From: an uncultured Fimbriimonadales bacterium
Lineage (GTDB): Bacteria; Armatimonadota; Fimbriimonadia; Fimbriimonadales; GBS-DC
Direction: 5' to 3'
Assembly (NCBI GenBank): GCA_937925775.1
Contig: CALAMM010000017.1
Coordinates: forward strand, 1 to 11,183
Length of the DNA: 11,183 nt
Translations under genes and position numbers: made by a program
Shown: positions 1 to 6,332 of the stretch, piece after piece
Layout of the letters: each line of letters starts with the position of its first letter
Numbering within the stretch: the stretch's first letter is position 1
The notes under the pieces: generated by a model
The model's database searches: none
The model's input: the letters and a program-made list of their open reading frames with translations, nothing else
What the model was told of the DNA's origin: nothing

Positions 1-299
1 ACTCCGTCTCCGCAGGCTTGGACTACCCCGGCGCAGGCCCCGAACACGCCTACCTGAAAGAGATAGGGCGCGCGGAGTATGTCGCCGTCACGGATGAAGA
101 GGCGTTAGGCGCGTTCGCATGGCTCGCCCGACACGAGGGCATCCTGCCCGCGCTGGAGTGCGCCCACGCCTTCGCCTATCTGAAAGACCTCGCGCCCACA
201 CTGCCCCCCAACGCGGTGATTTTAGTCAACCTTTCGGGACGGGGCGACAAAGATGTGGCGCATGTAGCGGAGATTATCAGCCGGCAAGCGGAGCAATAA
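1..299 (+). CDS. trpB: Tryptophan synthase beta chain, C-terminal fragment (5' end outside window)
   Basis: This is the last ~99 codons of a TrpB protein; the reading frame is open from base 3 and runs off the left edge. TrpB is the PLP enzyme that joins indole and serine to make tryptophan and works in the cytoplasm as an alpha2-beta2 complex with TrpA. The visible part matches the conserved C-terminal region: SVSAGLDYPG and GPEHAYLK near the edge, the EGILPALECAHA segment, and ILVNLSGRGDKD near the end, a hallmark of TrpB that lies by the PLP phosphate. The PLP lysine and most of the protein lie outside the window. It ends with TAA at 297-299 and meets the convergent PEP-CTERM gene across a short gap holding a terminator-like hairpin. 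No trpA follows on this side. The family call is secure. Confidence 0.95.
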   Translation, partial: SVSAGLDYPGAGPEHAYLKEIGRAEYVAVTDEEALGAFAWLARHEGILPALECAHAFAYLKDLAPTLPPNAVILVNLSGRGDKDVAHVAEIISRQAEQ

Positions 300-329
300 G
301 AAAAGCCCCCAGCCAAAGCAGGCTGGGGG
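298..329 (-). terminator. Intrinsic terminator-like hairpin between convergent genes
   Basis: A perfect 9-bp stem is formed by CCCCCAGCC (306-314) and GGCTGGGGG (321-329) around a 6-nt loop, AAAGCA. The run rich in A at 298-304 becomes a T-rich run (CTTTTCTTATT) after the hairpin when read on the minus strand. The site is therefore best placed to end the minus-strand PEP-CTERM transcript, whose stop codon is about 30 nt upstream. On the plus strand, downstream of trpB, the hairpin has no U tract, so termination there would be weaker. Confidence 0.7.
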
Positions 330-359
330 TGAGGTGATGGGAGGTGAGGATGATGCAGC

Positions 360-1106
360 TCAAGCCTTGCGACGGCGCAGACCCATCAAGCCTGCCAAGC
401 CGACGCCTAACGCCAACAGGCTCGCTGGCTCGGGGATGACCTCGATTTTGTCAAAGATGAAGTCTTGGAAGCCGCCCGAGTTATAGTTGTTGAACCCGAA
501 CGCGGAGACGGACACATTGCTGCCCCAGTTGCCTGTGGCGGAGCCTGCCTGCGGTCCGTCCAAAAGATTCACCGTAAGCGTGAAGTTGCCTGAATTGTCC
601 CAGTCGAGGATGTACCTCAACCGAGCCCCGCGCAGCTCCACGCCCAGATTAATCGAGCCAGTGTTGCTGCCATAAGCAAAGTAGACCGCGTTGTTATTGG
701 AGGGGTTCAAGCCGAAGCGTAGTATCTCCGACAAACCACTGTAGACCGTGATGCCTGTAAAGCCCACCTCGTTGCTCACATTGTGGCGAGCCAGTACGGT
801 GAACTGTCCCGCCGACAGAGCAGTATTTAGTGGGCGTCCTATTGCGTAGTTGCCGCTGCCTGCGAACAGCCCCCACGAGCGATTGCCATCCAGCACTTGG
901 AATGGCGCGGTGGCGATGAACCGCCCCCCTCCGCTTGCGGAGATTTCGTACCAGTTGCCAAAACCCGTGCCGCCGTTGTCGGTCAGGTTCCAGCCGGAGT
1001 CGTAAGCAGGATTGTCGGCGTCATCGCTTGCATAAAACGACGCCCACGCAAAAGTCGCGCTCAGCGTAATCGCCGCTGCACAAAAGCCTTTCAGAAGAGT
1101 TCTCAT
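360..1106 (-). CDS. PEP-CTERM sorting domain protein, secreted/surface
   Basis: A 248-residue exported protein of unknown specific function. Residues 1-22 are a Sec signal peptide (MRTLLKGF, then a hydrophobic core, ending AWA before SFY). The middle is rich in Gly, Asn, Ser and aromatic residues with alternating beta-like strands and no recognised catalytic motif; it could be a beta-sandwich, lectin-like domain. The C-terminus is a textbook PEP-CTERM signal: VIPEP at 223-227, a hydrophobic stretch, then RRRKA. Such proteins are handled by an exosortase (EpsH/XrtA type), which is not in the window. The start at 1106 is chosen over an upstream ATG at 1145 because AGGAGGT (1112-1118) sits 5 nt before it and the signal peptide starts right there; the longer form would begin inside leader hairpins. 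A promoter and a ~140-nt leader lie upstream. Confidence 0.85.
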   Translation of the reverse strand: MRTLLKGFCAAAITLSATFAWASFYASDDADNPAYDSGWNLTDNGGTGFGNWYEISASGGGRFIATAPFQVLDGNRSWGLFAGSGNYAIGRPLNTALSAGQFTVLARHNVSNEVGFTGITVYSGLSEILRFGLNPSNNNAVYFAYGSNTGSINLGVELRGARLRYILDWDNSGNFTLTVNLLDGPQAGSATGNWGSNVSVSAFGFNNYNSGGFQDFIFDKIEVIPEPASLLALGVGLAGLMGLRRRKA

Positions 1107-1131
1107 AGCTAACCTCCTCGATGAGTGTTTA

Positions 1132-1199
1132 GAGGGCGAGACCACTCGCCCTCAGTGGCGAGAAATCGTATTCTCGCCATAAGCCCCCTGAACGGGGGC
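1132..1199 (-). other. Three consecutive hairpins in the 5' leader of the PEP-CTERM gene
   Basis: Between the predicted promoter and the Shine-Dalgarno site lie three perfect inverted repeats. GCCCCC (1183-1188) pairs with GGGGGC (1194-1199); GGCGAGAA (1157-1164) pairs with TTCTCGCC (1171-1178); GAGGGCGAG (1132-1140) pairs with CTCGCCCTC (1145-1153). A further copy of CTCGCCCTC lies at 1242-1250, next to the predicted transcription start. I recognise no known riboswitch class here. The hairpins may set mRNA stability or control translation of the surface protein; this is inference from pairing alone. Confidence 0.6.
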
Positions 1200-1251
1200 A
1201 AGGTACAACAGGGCAAATGGTAGATTCAGCGGCAAACGATCCTCGCCCTCT

Positions 1252-1280
1252 ATTATAGCACATTTTGCGCCGATTTGCAA
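1252..1280 (-). promoter_or_regulatory. Sigma70-type promoter for the PEP-CTERM gene
   Basis: On the minus strand there is TTGCAA (1280-1275), a 17-nt spacer and TATAAT (1257-1252), with TGC directly before the -10 giving an extended TGnTATAAT. The -35 matches 4 of 6 consensus bases and the -10 matches all 6. Transcription would start near 1245, giving a leader of about 140 nt. The same bases read TATTAT on the plus strand (1251-1256), so weak divergent initiation toward the OsmC gene is possible. Confidence 0.65.
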
Positions 1281-1364
1281 GGGCAGATGGGGAAACTGGT
1301 AATTTTTCGGGGAGAAAGCACTCCCTCAAGCCGATGGCGTCTGCCATCAGGTATCTTTCTTCCT

Positions 1365-1781
1365 ATGAGTGGCGAACTGGTCTGGAAAGGGAATATGCTG
1401 TTCGAGGGCGCGTGTGATATTACGGGGCATAGGGTGCTGTTTGACACGCATCCGCAGTCTGGCGGGAACGATGTCGCGGCGACACCGATGGAGCACCTGT
1501 TGCTGGCGGTCGCGGCGTGTACGGCGATGGATGTGGTTGCTATCCTGCGCAAGATGCGTCAGGAACTGACGGGTTATCGGATAGAGATCCACGCCGAACG
1601 CAATCGCGAACATCCTCGACGCTTTACCGAAGTGCGGATTACCCACTATCTGCGGGGCAACAATTTGGATCCGCAGGCGGTGGAGAAAGCGGTTCGGCTC
1701 TCGGACGAGCGGTACTGCTCCGCGTCGGCGACTTTGCGCGTGCCGACGGAGGTGCGCTCTGAGTTTGTGATTGAGGAATAG
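1365..1781 (+). CDS. OsmC family protein (YhfA-like)
   Basis: A 138-residue cytoplasmic protein of the OsmC/Ohr superfamily, YhfA-like branch. The family includes thiol-dependent organic hydroperoxide reductases, but the substrate of YhfA-type members is not settled. Visible hallmarks are the opening ELVWKGNMLFEG strand pair, TPMEHLLLAVAACTAMDVV with the first conserved Cys at residue 52, the following helix ILRKMRQ, and SDERYCSASATL with the second Cys at 118. The length is normal for the family. The start at 1365 is chosen because family members begin at this strand; in-frame starts at 1275 (TTG) and 1287 (ATG) would add 26-30 atypical residues and overlap the opposite promoter region. No good Shine-Dalgarno precedes 1365, but TATCTT (1352-1357) ends 7 nt before it, so a leaderless mRNA is possible. 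The acyltransferase gene follows after 2 nt. Confidence 0.85.
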   Translation: MSGELVWKGNMLFEGACDITGHRVLFDTHPQSGGNDVAATPMEHLLLAVAACTAMDVVAILRKMRQELTGYRIEIHAERNREHPRRFTEVRITHYLRGNNLDPQAVEKAVRLSDERYCSASATLRVPTEVRSEFVIEE

Positions 1782-1783
1782 TT

Positions 1784-2491
1784 ATGGTACGCTCGGACGA
1801 CTGGCTCTATCGGACGGGGTGGGTGCTGGTGCGGAGCGTGGCGCGGCTGTTGTGGCGGTTGGAGGTGGTGGGCGCGGAGCGCGTGCCGCTGGAGGGCGGG
1901 CTGATTATCGCGCCGAACCACTTGAGCCTGTTGGACCCGCCGATGATTGGTTGCGCCTGCCCGCGCGAGCTGCGCTTCATTGCGAAGGCGGAGCTGTTCC
2001 GCCGGGGGCTGTTCACGCGATTGATTCGGCGGTTGGGCGCGTTCCCCGTCGAGCGCGGCACGGCAGATGTGGGCGCGATTAAGACCGCGCTGAACTTCCT
2101 GAGCGAGGGGCGCGCGGTGCTCATCTTTATTGAGGGCACGCGGGGCGACGGCACGCGCCTGCTACCTCCGACACCTGGGGTCACGCTGCTGGCGCGTCAA
2201 TCGGGCGCGGCGGTGACCCCGACGGCGATTGTGGGCACAGAAAAAGCGTGGCCCAAAGGGGCGAAACTCCCGCGCCGTGCCCAAATCAAAGTAGCGTTCG
2301 GCGAGCCGATTACCTATCGTGCGGTGTGCGGCGACCGCCACGACCGCGCCGCGCGAGACGCCTTCAGCGAACGGATTATGGAGCAGATTGAGGCACTCAC
2401 CTACGCGCTGGGGCATCCGATACCTCGAAGCCAGAAGGGAGCGGTATCGGCAGAAGCCCCGTCCGATCCAGCTCCGCACCGTACAGTTTGA
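1784..2491 (+). CDS. plsC: 1-acyl-sn-glycerol-3-phosphate acyltransferase-like protein (PlsC family)
   Basis: A 235-residue membrane-associated acyltransferase, expected to transfer an acyl chain to lysophosphatidic acid in phospholipid synthesis. The catalytic NHLSLLD box has His46 and Asp51 in the required HX4D spacing. Later blocks are also present: FIAKAELF (65-72), GAFPVERG (85-92), which belongs to the glycerophosphate-binding region, and FIEGTRGDG with EGTR at 117-120. The hydrophobic N-terminal helix (about residues 8-24) could anchor it to the inner membrane. It starts 2 nt after the OsmC stop, with GAGG inside the OsmC 3' end as ribosome site, so the two are probably co-transcribed. 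The last ~30 residues are low-complexity and lie antisense to the end of the PIG-L gene. Exact acyl acceptor is not determinable from sequence. Confidence 0.88.
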   Translation: MVRSDDWLYRTGWVLVRSVARLLWRLEVVGAERVPLEGGLIIAPNHLSLLDPPMIGCACPRELRFIAKAELFRRGLFTRLIRRLGAFPVERGTADVGAIKTALNFLSEGRAVLIFIEGTRGDGTRLLPPTPGVTLLARQSGAAVTPTAIVGTEKAWPKGAKLPRRAQIKVAFGEPITYRAVCGDRHDRAARDAFSERIMEQIEALTYALGHPIPRSQKGAVSAEAPSDPAPHRTV

Positions 2492-3758
2492 CGCGAACCA
2501 TCAGGTAGGCGCGTTCCGCCTGGGCAAGGGCGCTGTGGGGCAGCCAGAGATGGACCGCCCTGTTTTCCTGACGCGCGACAAGACGACGATTGGGATACCG
2601 CCAGCGCGTATCGCTCCAGTTGCCTGCTGCGTCGACAGTGAGCAAGGTAATCTCCAGTTGGTAGGGTGCGCGGAACGGCGTGCGCGTCTCGACGCTCACG
2701 CGCACGCCCGCGCGTCCCGCTTGCGCCCGCACGCTGGCGATGTCGGCGCGCGGCTGCAAGTGGACGGTCGGGCTATCGTCGACAGGCTGGGCATAGGAGG
2801 TGCGCGGTGGGGGCGCAGGCACAAAGAGTTCGTTTGTGCGTAGGAAGCTGCTCAGGAAGCGTGCCATCAGCGCGTACTGCGATTCGTGTGCGTGTAGCGC
2901 GCGCCGCTTGCTTGCCTGCGCCTCGCGGCTCAGCGGGAAAATCTGCCACGGTTCCGCCAGCAAGCCGATAGGGGGTACGAGTGGACGGTTCGGATGCTCG
3001 CCCTGCGGCAGGGGGTAGTCGCCGCGATGCACGATGTAGTAGTAGAGCGTTGGGGGGGACGCCAGCTCGCCCGCTTGCACGGCTTGGGCGATTGCCTCGC
3101 GCGTGAAAAACGCCGCGGCGGTATGGTCCTCGTGGTCGTCCAGTGGATGGGTGGTGAGAACGCGCGTGGGCTGGAACTCGGCGAGCACGCGGCGCAGGTC
3201 AGCAAGGAGCGCAATAGCAGTGTAGGGCGCGTTCGGGGTGAGGGCATCGCTGTAGGGCACGGCGGTTGCCTGCGTCGCGGTGGAACGGATTACGCGGTTT
3301 GGGCGCATCGCCATCGCCAGTAGCCCGCGATCGGGATAGCCCAGCAGCAGGGCGTCGTCGCGTGTCAGCCCGAGCTGCTCCAGTGCGTGGCGGGCTTCCT
3401 GCATGCGCAGTTGCCCCAGCTGCAAGCAGTCGCGGGGGGCAGGCGTTGTGCGCGTGGTCAGCGCGGCGGCAGCGACGAAGCCGTCGCCTGCCGTGAGATA
3501 GACCACCTTGACGGCAACCCCCTGCGCCGCCGCGCTCGCGATTAGCCCGCCGCAGCCCAGCACCTCATCGTCGGGGTGCGGCGCGATAATCAGCAGGCGG
3601 TCATGGGCGTGCAAGGGGGGGAACTGTTGCCAGTGGCGGGATTCCTGCGAGAGGCTCATGCGGTGCATCGCCGCCACGAAGAGGAGCGCGCTCAGCCCGA
3701 CATACGAGCTCAGCCCGCCCGCTAACGCCAACACAAAGCGCACTATCCAGCGTCGCAT
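2397..3758 (-). CDS. PIG-L/LmbE family deacetylase with N-terminal membrane anchor and extra C-terminal domain
   Basis: A 453-residue protein. Residues 7-30 form one hydrophobic segment (anchor or uncleaved signal). The PIG-L deacetylase domain follows from about residue 54: LLIIAPHPDDEVLGCGG with PHPDDE at 60-65, and HPLDDHEDH at 204-212, which together provide the zinc ligands and the catalytic Asp. These enzymes remove acetyl groups from N-acetylglucosamine-type substrates (GlcNAc-PI, mycothiol and bacillithiol precursors, some antibiotics); the substrate here is unknown. From about 340 to the end there is a beta-rich region with no motif I recognise, making the protein much longer than the usual ~220-300 residues. 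Predicted topology puts the domains outside the cytoplasm, hinting at a cell-wall or surface glycan substrate (inference). The start at 3758 has GGGAGGT about 4 nt upstream. The 3' end overlaps plsC by 95 nt on the opposite strand. Confidence 0.85.
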   Translation of the reverse strand: MRRWIVRFVLALAGGLSSYVGLSALLFVAAMHRMSLSQESRHWQQFPPLHAHDRLLIIAPHPDDEVLGCGGLIASAAAQGVAVKVVYLTAGDGFVAAAALTTRTTPAPRDCLQLGQLRMQEARHALEQLGLTRDDALLLGYPDRGLLAMAMRPNRVIRSTATQATAVPYSDALTPNAPYTAIALLADLRRVLAEFQPTRVLTTHPLDDHEDHTAAAFFTREAIAQAVQAGELASPPTLYYYIVHRGDYPLPQGEHPNRPLVPPIGLLAEPWQIFPLSREAQASKRRALHAHESQYALMARFLSSFLRTNELFVPAPPPRTSYAQPVDDSPTVHLQPRADIASVRAQAGRAGVRVSVETRTPFRAPYQLEITLLTVDAAGNWSDTRWRYPNRRLVARQENRAVHLWLPHSALAQAERAYLMVRVKLYGAELDRTGLLPIPLPSGFEVSDAPARR

Positions 3759-3781
3759 ATACCTCCCCTTCGCCGCACGCA

Positions 3782-3826
3782 GGAGGGCCTCCCCGTGCCC
3801 CAGCGCTTGGTCAGCGCCTCTGGCAC
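3782..3826 (-). other. Hairpins between tRNA-Ser and the PIG-L gene
   Basis: GTGCC (3795-3799) pairs with GGCAC (3822-3826) and encloses GCGCT (3803-3807) paired with AGCGC (3813-3817), giving one interrupted stem. Next to it GGAGG (3782-3786) and CCTCC (3788-3792) form a short palindrome; its pyrimidine arm could also pair with the PIG-L Shine-Dalgarno site. There is no U tract, so this is either a weak tRNA terminator or leader structure of the PIG-L mRNA. Confidence 0.35.
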
Positions 3827-3839
3827 CCGTATCTGAGCG

Positions 3840-3930
3840 TGGCGGAGGGGGAGGGATTCGAACCCCCGTCCCACACGAGGTGGGATGCGGTTTTCAAGAC
3901 CGCCGCCTTCAGCCACTCGGCCACCCCTCC
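3840..3930 (-). tRNA. tRNA-Ser (anticodon UGA), CCA encoded
   Basis: On the minus strand a 91-nt tRNA folds completely. The acceptor stem is GGAGGGG (3930-3924) with CCCCTCC (3850-3844), then discriminator G and an encoded CCA (3842-3840). The D arm is GCC/GGC around GAGTGGCTGAA. The anticodon arm has GCGGT and ACCGC around loop CTTGAAA, with anticodon TGA at 3896-3894. A long variable arm (TCCCAC with GTGGGA) is typical of class II serine tRNAs, and the T loop is TTCGAAT. A TATAAT box lies 13 nt upstream. Confidence 0.96.
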
Positions 3931-3941
3931 GCTCAGCGCAT

Positions 3942-3948
3942 TATTATA
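3942..3948. promoter_or_regulatory. Symmetric -10 element shared by tRNA-Ser (minus) and the cyclodeaminase gene (plus)
   Basis: The 7-mer TATTATA reads TATAAT on the minus strand (3948-3943), 13 nt from the mature tRNA 5' end, and TATTAT on the plus strand (3942-3947), 21 nt before the ATG at 3969. Neither strand has a convincing -35 at 16-18 nt. The minus-strand use is the better supported of the two because a tRNA gene directly follows. Confidence 0.5.
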
Positions 3949-3968
3949 CCCTACGCACCAATTCAGGT

Positions 3969-4937
3969 ATGCTTACGGTGATGGCGGAGCGTGTGCAGCT
4001 GGGCGATAGCCAGCCCCTGCTGATTCGGGAGGCTCAAGTTCAGGCGGTGCTGACGATGCCTCGGGCGATTGAGGCACTGGAGGCGGCGTTCCGCGACTGG
4101 GCGCACGGGCGCGCCGCGAACCAGCCCCGTCAGCGCGTGCATACTCCGCAAGGCACGCTCCATCTGATGGGCGCTGCGTGGCACAGCAAGGGCTACATCG
4201 GCTACAAAGCATACTTTTCCTTCCCAGCAGGCACGCGCTTCCACCTCGCGCTCGCTTCCGCGCACACGGGCGAACTGCTCGCGCTCGTCGAAGCCGACTG
4301 GCTGGGGCGCATTCGCACGGGCGCCGCGTCCGGGCTGGCGACCAAGTACCTCGCCCGCGAAGACGCGCAGACCGTCGCGATTCTCGGCACGGGCGAGCAA
4401 GCGGCGACGCAACTGCAGGCAATCTGCGCCGTACGCTCCATCCACCAGGCGTTCGTGTTCAGCCGCACCCCAGAAAAGCGCACAGCCTTCGCCCAGCGCA
4501 TGAGCGAGCAGCTCGGGATCCCTGTTCAAGCCGCCGAGAGCGTGGAGCAAGCCGTCGCAGAAGCGGATATTGTCTGCACGATTACGACCGCCCGCGAACC
4601 AATCCTCACGGGCGCGATGCTCAAACCGGGCATGCACCTCAACGCCGCGGGCGCGAACTCCCTTGCGCGACGCGAACTGGATACTTTCGCCGTCGGACGC
4701 TGCGAGCGTATCACCGTCGATGACCCCCAGCAAGCCCGCCTCGAAGCGGCAGAGCTGATCATTCCCGTTGAACTGCGCAAGTTGAGCTGGGAGCGCGTGC
4801 AGCCCTTGTCGCACATCGTGGGCGGGCTACTGCCCCCGCGCCAGTCGCCTGAAGAGATTACCCTGTTCAAATCGCTTGGGATTGCGCTGGAGGATGTGGC
4901 AGCGGCGGCGACAGTGTACGAGGCGCTGCGCGACTGA
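3969..4937 (+). CDS. Ornithine cyclodeaminase / mu-crystallin family protein
   Basis: A 322-residue cytoplasmic NAD(P)-dependent protein. The family includes ornithine cyclodeaminase (ornithine to proline plus ammonia), alanine dehydrogenase of the archaeal type, and ketimine reductases; the sequence alone does not decide between them. Seen here: GYKAYFSFP around Lys80, TGAASGLATKYLAR (117-130), the Rossmann fingerprint ILGTGEQAATQ with GxGxxA at 140-145, GMHLNAAGANS (221-231), and ITVDDPQQAR with Asp251-Asp252. Length is normal for the family. The start at 3969 is tentative; ATG at 3981 (318 residues) is equally possible, since neither has a strong Shine-Dalgarno. An open frame from 3885 would run through the tRNA and is rejected. 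It stands alone, with a promoter-bearing gap before the next gene. Confidence 0.87.
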   Translation: MLTVMAERVQLGDSQPLLIREAQVQAVLTMPRAIEALEAAFRDWAHGRAANQPRQRVHTPQGTLHLMGAAWHSKGYIGYKAYFSFPAGTRFHLALASAHTGELLALVEADWLGRIRTGAASGLATKYLAREDAQTVAILGTGEQAATQLQAICAVRSIHQAFVFSRTPEKRTAFAQRMSEQLGIPVQAAESVEQAVAEADIVCTITTAREPILTGAMLKPGMHLNAAGANSLARRELDTFAVGRCERITVDDPQQARLEAAELIIPVELRKLSWERVQPLSHIVGGLLPPRQSPEEITLFKSLGIALEDVAAAATVYEALRD

Positions 4938-4972
4938 ACAACGGGCGCACCCCATCGTCATATCGAACGAAA

Positions 4973-5003
4973 CCTACACAAAGGACGCGGTGTAGGCTAT
5001 AAT
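4973..5003 (+). promoter_or_regulatory. Promoter of the DUF1501 gene with an overlapping inverted repeat
   Basis: TATAAT at 4998-5003 is a perfect -10, and TACACA at 4975-4980, 17 nt upstream, matches 4 of 6 bases of a -35. An inverted repeat, CCTACAC (4973-4979) and GTGTAGG (4990-4996), spans the -35 and spacer and ends just before the -10, a good position for a repressor operator. Start of transcription near 5010 would leave a leader of only about 11 nt. Confidence 0.5.
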
Positions 5004-5020
5004 TGCAGAGGGAGCGAGCG

Positions 5021-6325
5021 ATGGCAGAGCGCGAGAAGCGGGTGGAATCGGGTGCGCCGTTGTGCGAGCGTGCGGTAGGCGAGTTCTGGGCGGCGGAGCT
5101 GTCGCGCCGTCAGTTCCTCAGAGCGGGCTTGACGCTTGTGGCGGTGGGGCTGGCAGCGCCGCCGTGGCTGGCGCGAATCGCCCACGCCGACGCCCAACGC
5201 CTGCGCAAAGGCGAGAAGCTGCCCAACGACCATATCCTCGTGGTGCTGCAACTCACGGGCGGCAATGATGGGCTAAATACAGTTATTCCCTATCGGGACG
5301 AACTGTATTACCGAGCGCGTCCCACGCTGGCGATTCCAGAAGCGCAGGTCATCCCCCTCGATGAACGGCTTGGACTGCACCCTGCGCTGGCGCCGCTGAA
5401 ACCGCTGTATGAGCAGCGTGCGCTCGCCATCGTGCAGAATGTAGGCTACCCGAACCCGAACCGCTCGCACTTCCGCTCGATGGAGATTTGGCAGACCGCC
5501 AACCCCGACGGACACAGCCGCTACGGCTGGCTCGGCAGGTATCTGGACACGCTGACCGACTCTGCCGTGAACCCTGTGATGGCGATCAGTTTCACGCAGG
5601 AGCTGCCCCTCGCGCTCCACAGCGCGAAGGCGCAAGTTCCCTGCTTCGCGAGCCTGACCGACCTGCAGGTGATGACGCGCGACCCCGAGCTGGAGCGCAC
5701 GCTCAAAAACCTCAGCCAGATGGAGGAGCGCAAGATGGACAGCCCTGCCGCGGTCGTGCGTCAGTCCACGCGCACAGCACTGGAGGCGATGGAGCAGCTG
5801 CGCGAGCGTATCCGAAACTATCAGCCGAACGCGCAGTACGCCAACGACCCGTTTGCGCGCGGGCTACAGCAAGCGGCTCAGATTATCGCCACTTCGCCCC
5901 AAACGCGCGTGCTGTATGTCTCGGTGAACGGCTTCGATACCCACGCTGCTCAGGCAAGCACCCACCAGCGGCTGCTGAGCCAGTTTGCGGACGCGGTGAG
6001 CGCGTTCTACGCGGACCTGCAGGCGATGGGCAAGGCAGACAAGACATTGCTAATGGTCTTCTCCGAGTTCGGCAGGCGCGTGCAGGAGAACGGCAGTCTC
6101 GGCACCGATCACGGCGCCGCCGCGCCGATGTTCCTGCTTGGCGGGCGCGTGCAGGGCGGTTTGCACGGCGACCCACCCGACCTGCGCAACCTCGACAGCA
6201 ACAACGACCTGCGCATGCAACTCGACTTTCGGCGCGTCTACGCCACCGTGCTGGAGTGGCTCGGCGGCGACCCCGAAGCAGTGTTGGGGAAAGGCTTCGC
6301 ACCGCTCAATGTGGTGAGGCTGTGA
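5021..6325 (+). CDS. Tat-exported DUF1501 family protein
   Basis: A 434-residue protein of the DUF1501 family, distantly related to the alkaline phosphatase/sulfatase fold; biological role unknown. The twin-arginine signal is clear: SRRQFLRAG at 28-36, hydrophobic core LTLVAVGLAAPPWLA, and an AHA cleavage-type site near residue 56, so the folded protein should be exported by Tat. Family features are LQLTGGNDGLNTVIP just after the signal, NRSHFRSMEIWQTA, GFDTHAAQ (304-311), FSEFGRR (347-353) and TDHGAAAP (362-369), whose Asp and His residues resemble metal ligands of the superfamily. Length is typical. The ATG at 5021 has GGGAG 7 nt upstream; an in-frame TTG at 5003 lies inside the -10 box and is rejected. 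DUF1501 genes are often paired with DUF1800 genes, but none is present here. It ends 7 nt from the convergent membrane protein gene. Confidence 0.9.
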   Translation: MAEREKRVESGAPLCERAVGEFWAAELSRRQFLRAGLTLVAVGLAAPPWLARIAHADAQRLRKGEKLPNDHILVVLQLTGGNDGLNTVIPYRDELYYRARPTLAIPEAQVIPLDERLGLHPALAPLKPLYEQRALAIVQNVGYPNPNRSHFRSMEIWQTANPDGHSRYGWLGRYLDTLTDSAVNPVMAISFTQELPLALHSAKAQVPCFASLTDLQVMTRDPELERTLKNLSQMEERKMDSPAAVVRQSTRTALEAMEQLRERIRNYQPNAQYANDPFARGLQQAAQIIATSPQTRVLYVSVNGFDTHAAQASTHQRLLSQFADAVSAFYADLQAMGKADKTLLMVFSEFGRRVQENGSLGTDHGAAAPMFLLGGRVQGGLHGDPPDLRNLDSNNDLRMQLDFRRVYATVLEWLGGDPEAVLGKGFAPLNVVRL

Positions 6326-6332
6326 ATACGCG

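Noticed and set aside
1107..1145. Earlier ATG at 1145 for the PEP-CTERM gene
   Set aside because: It would put 13 extra residues before a complete signal peptide and lies in leader hairpins, while the ATG at 1106 has an ideal Shine-Dalgarno.
3963..4814. 283-residue minus-strand ORF
   Set aside because: Antisense shadow of the ornithine cyclodeaminase family gene in high-GC DNA, without recognisable domains.
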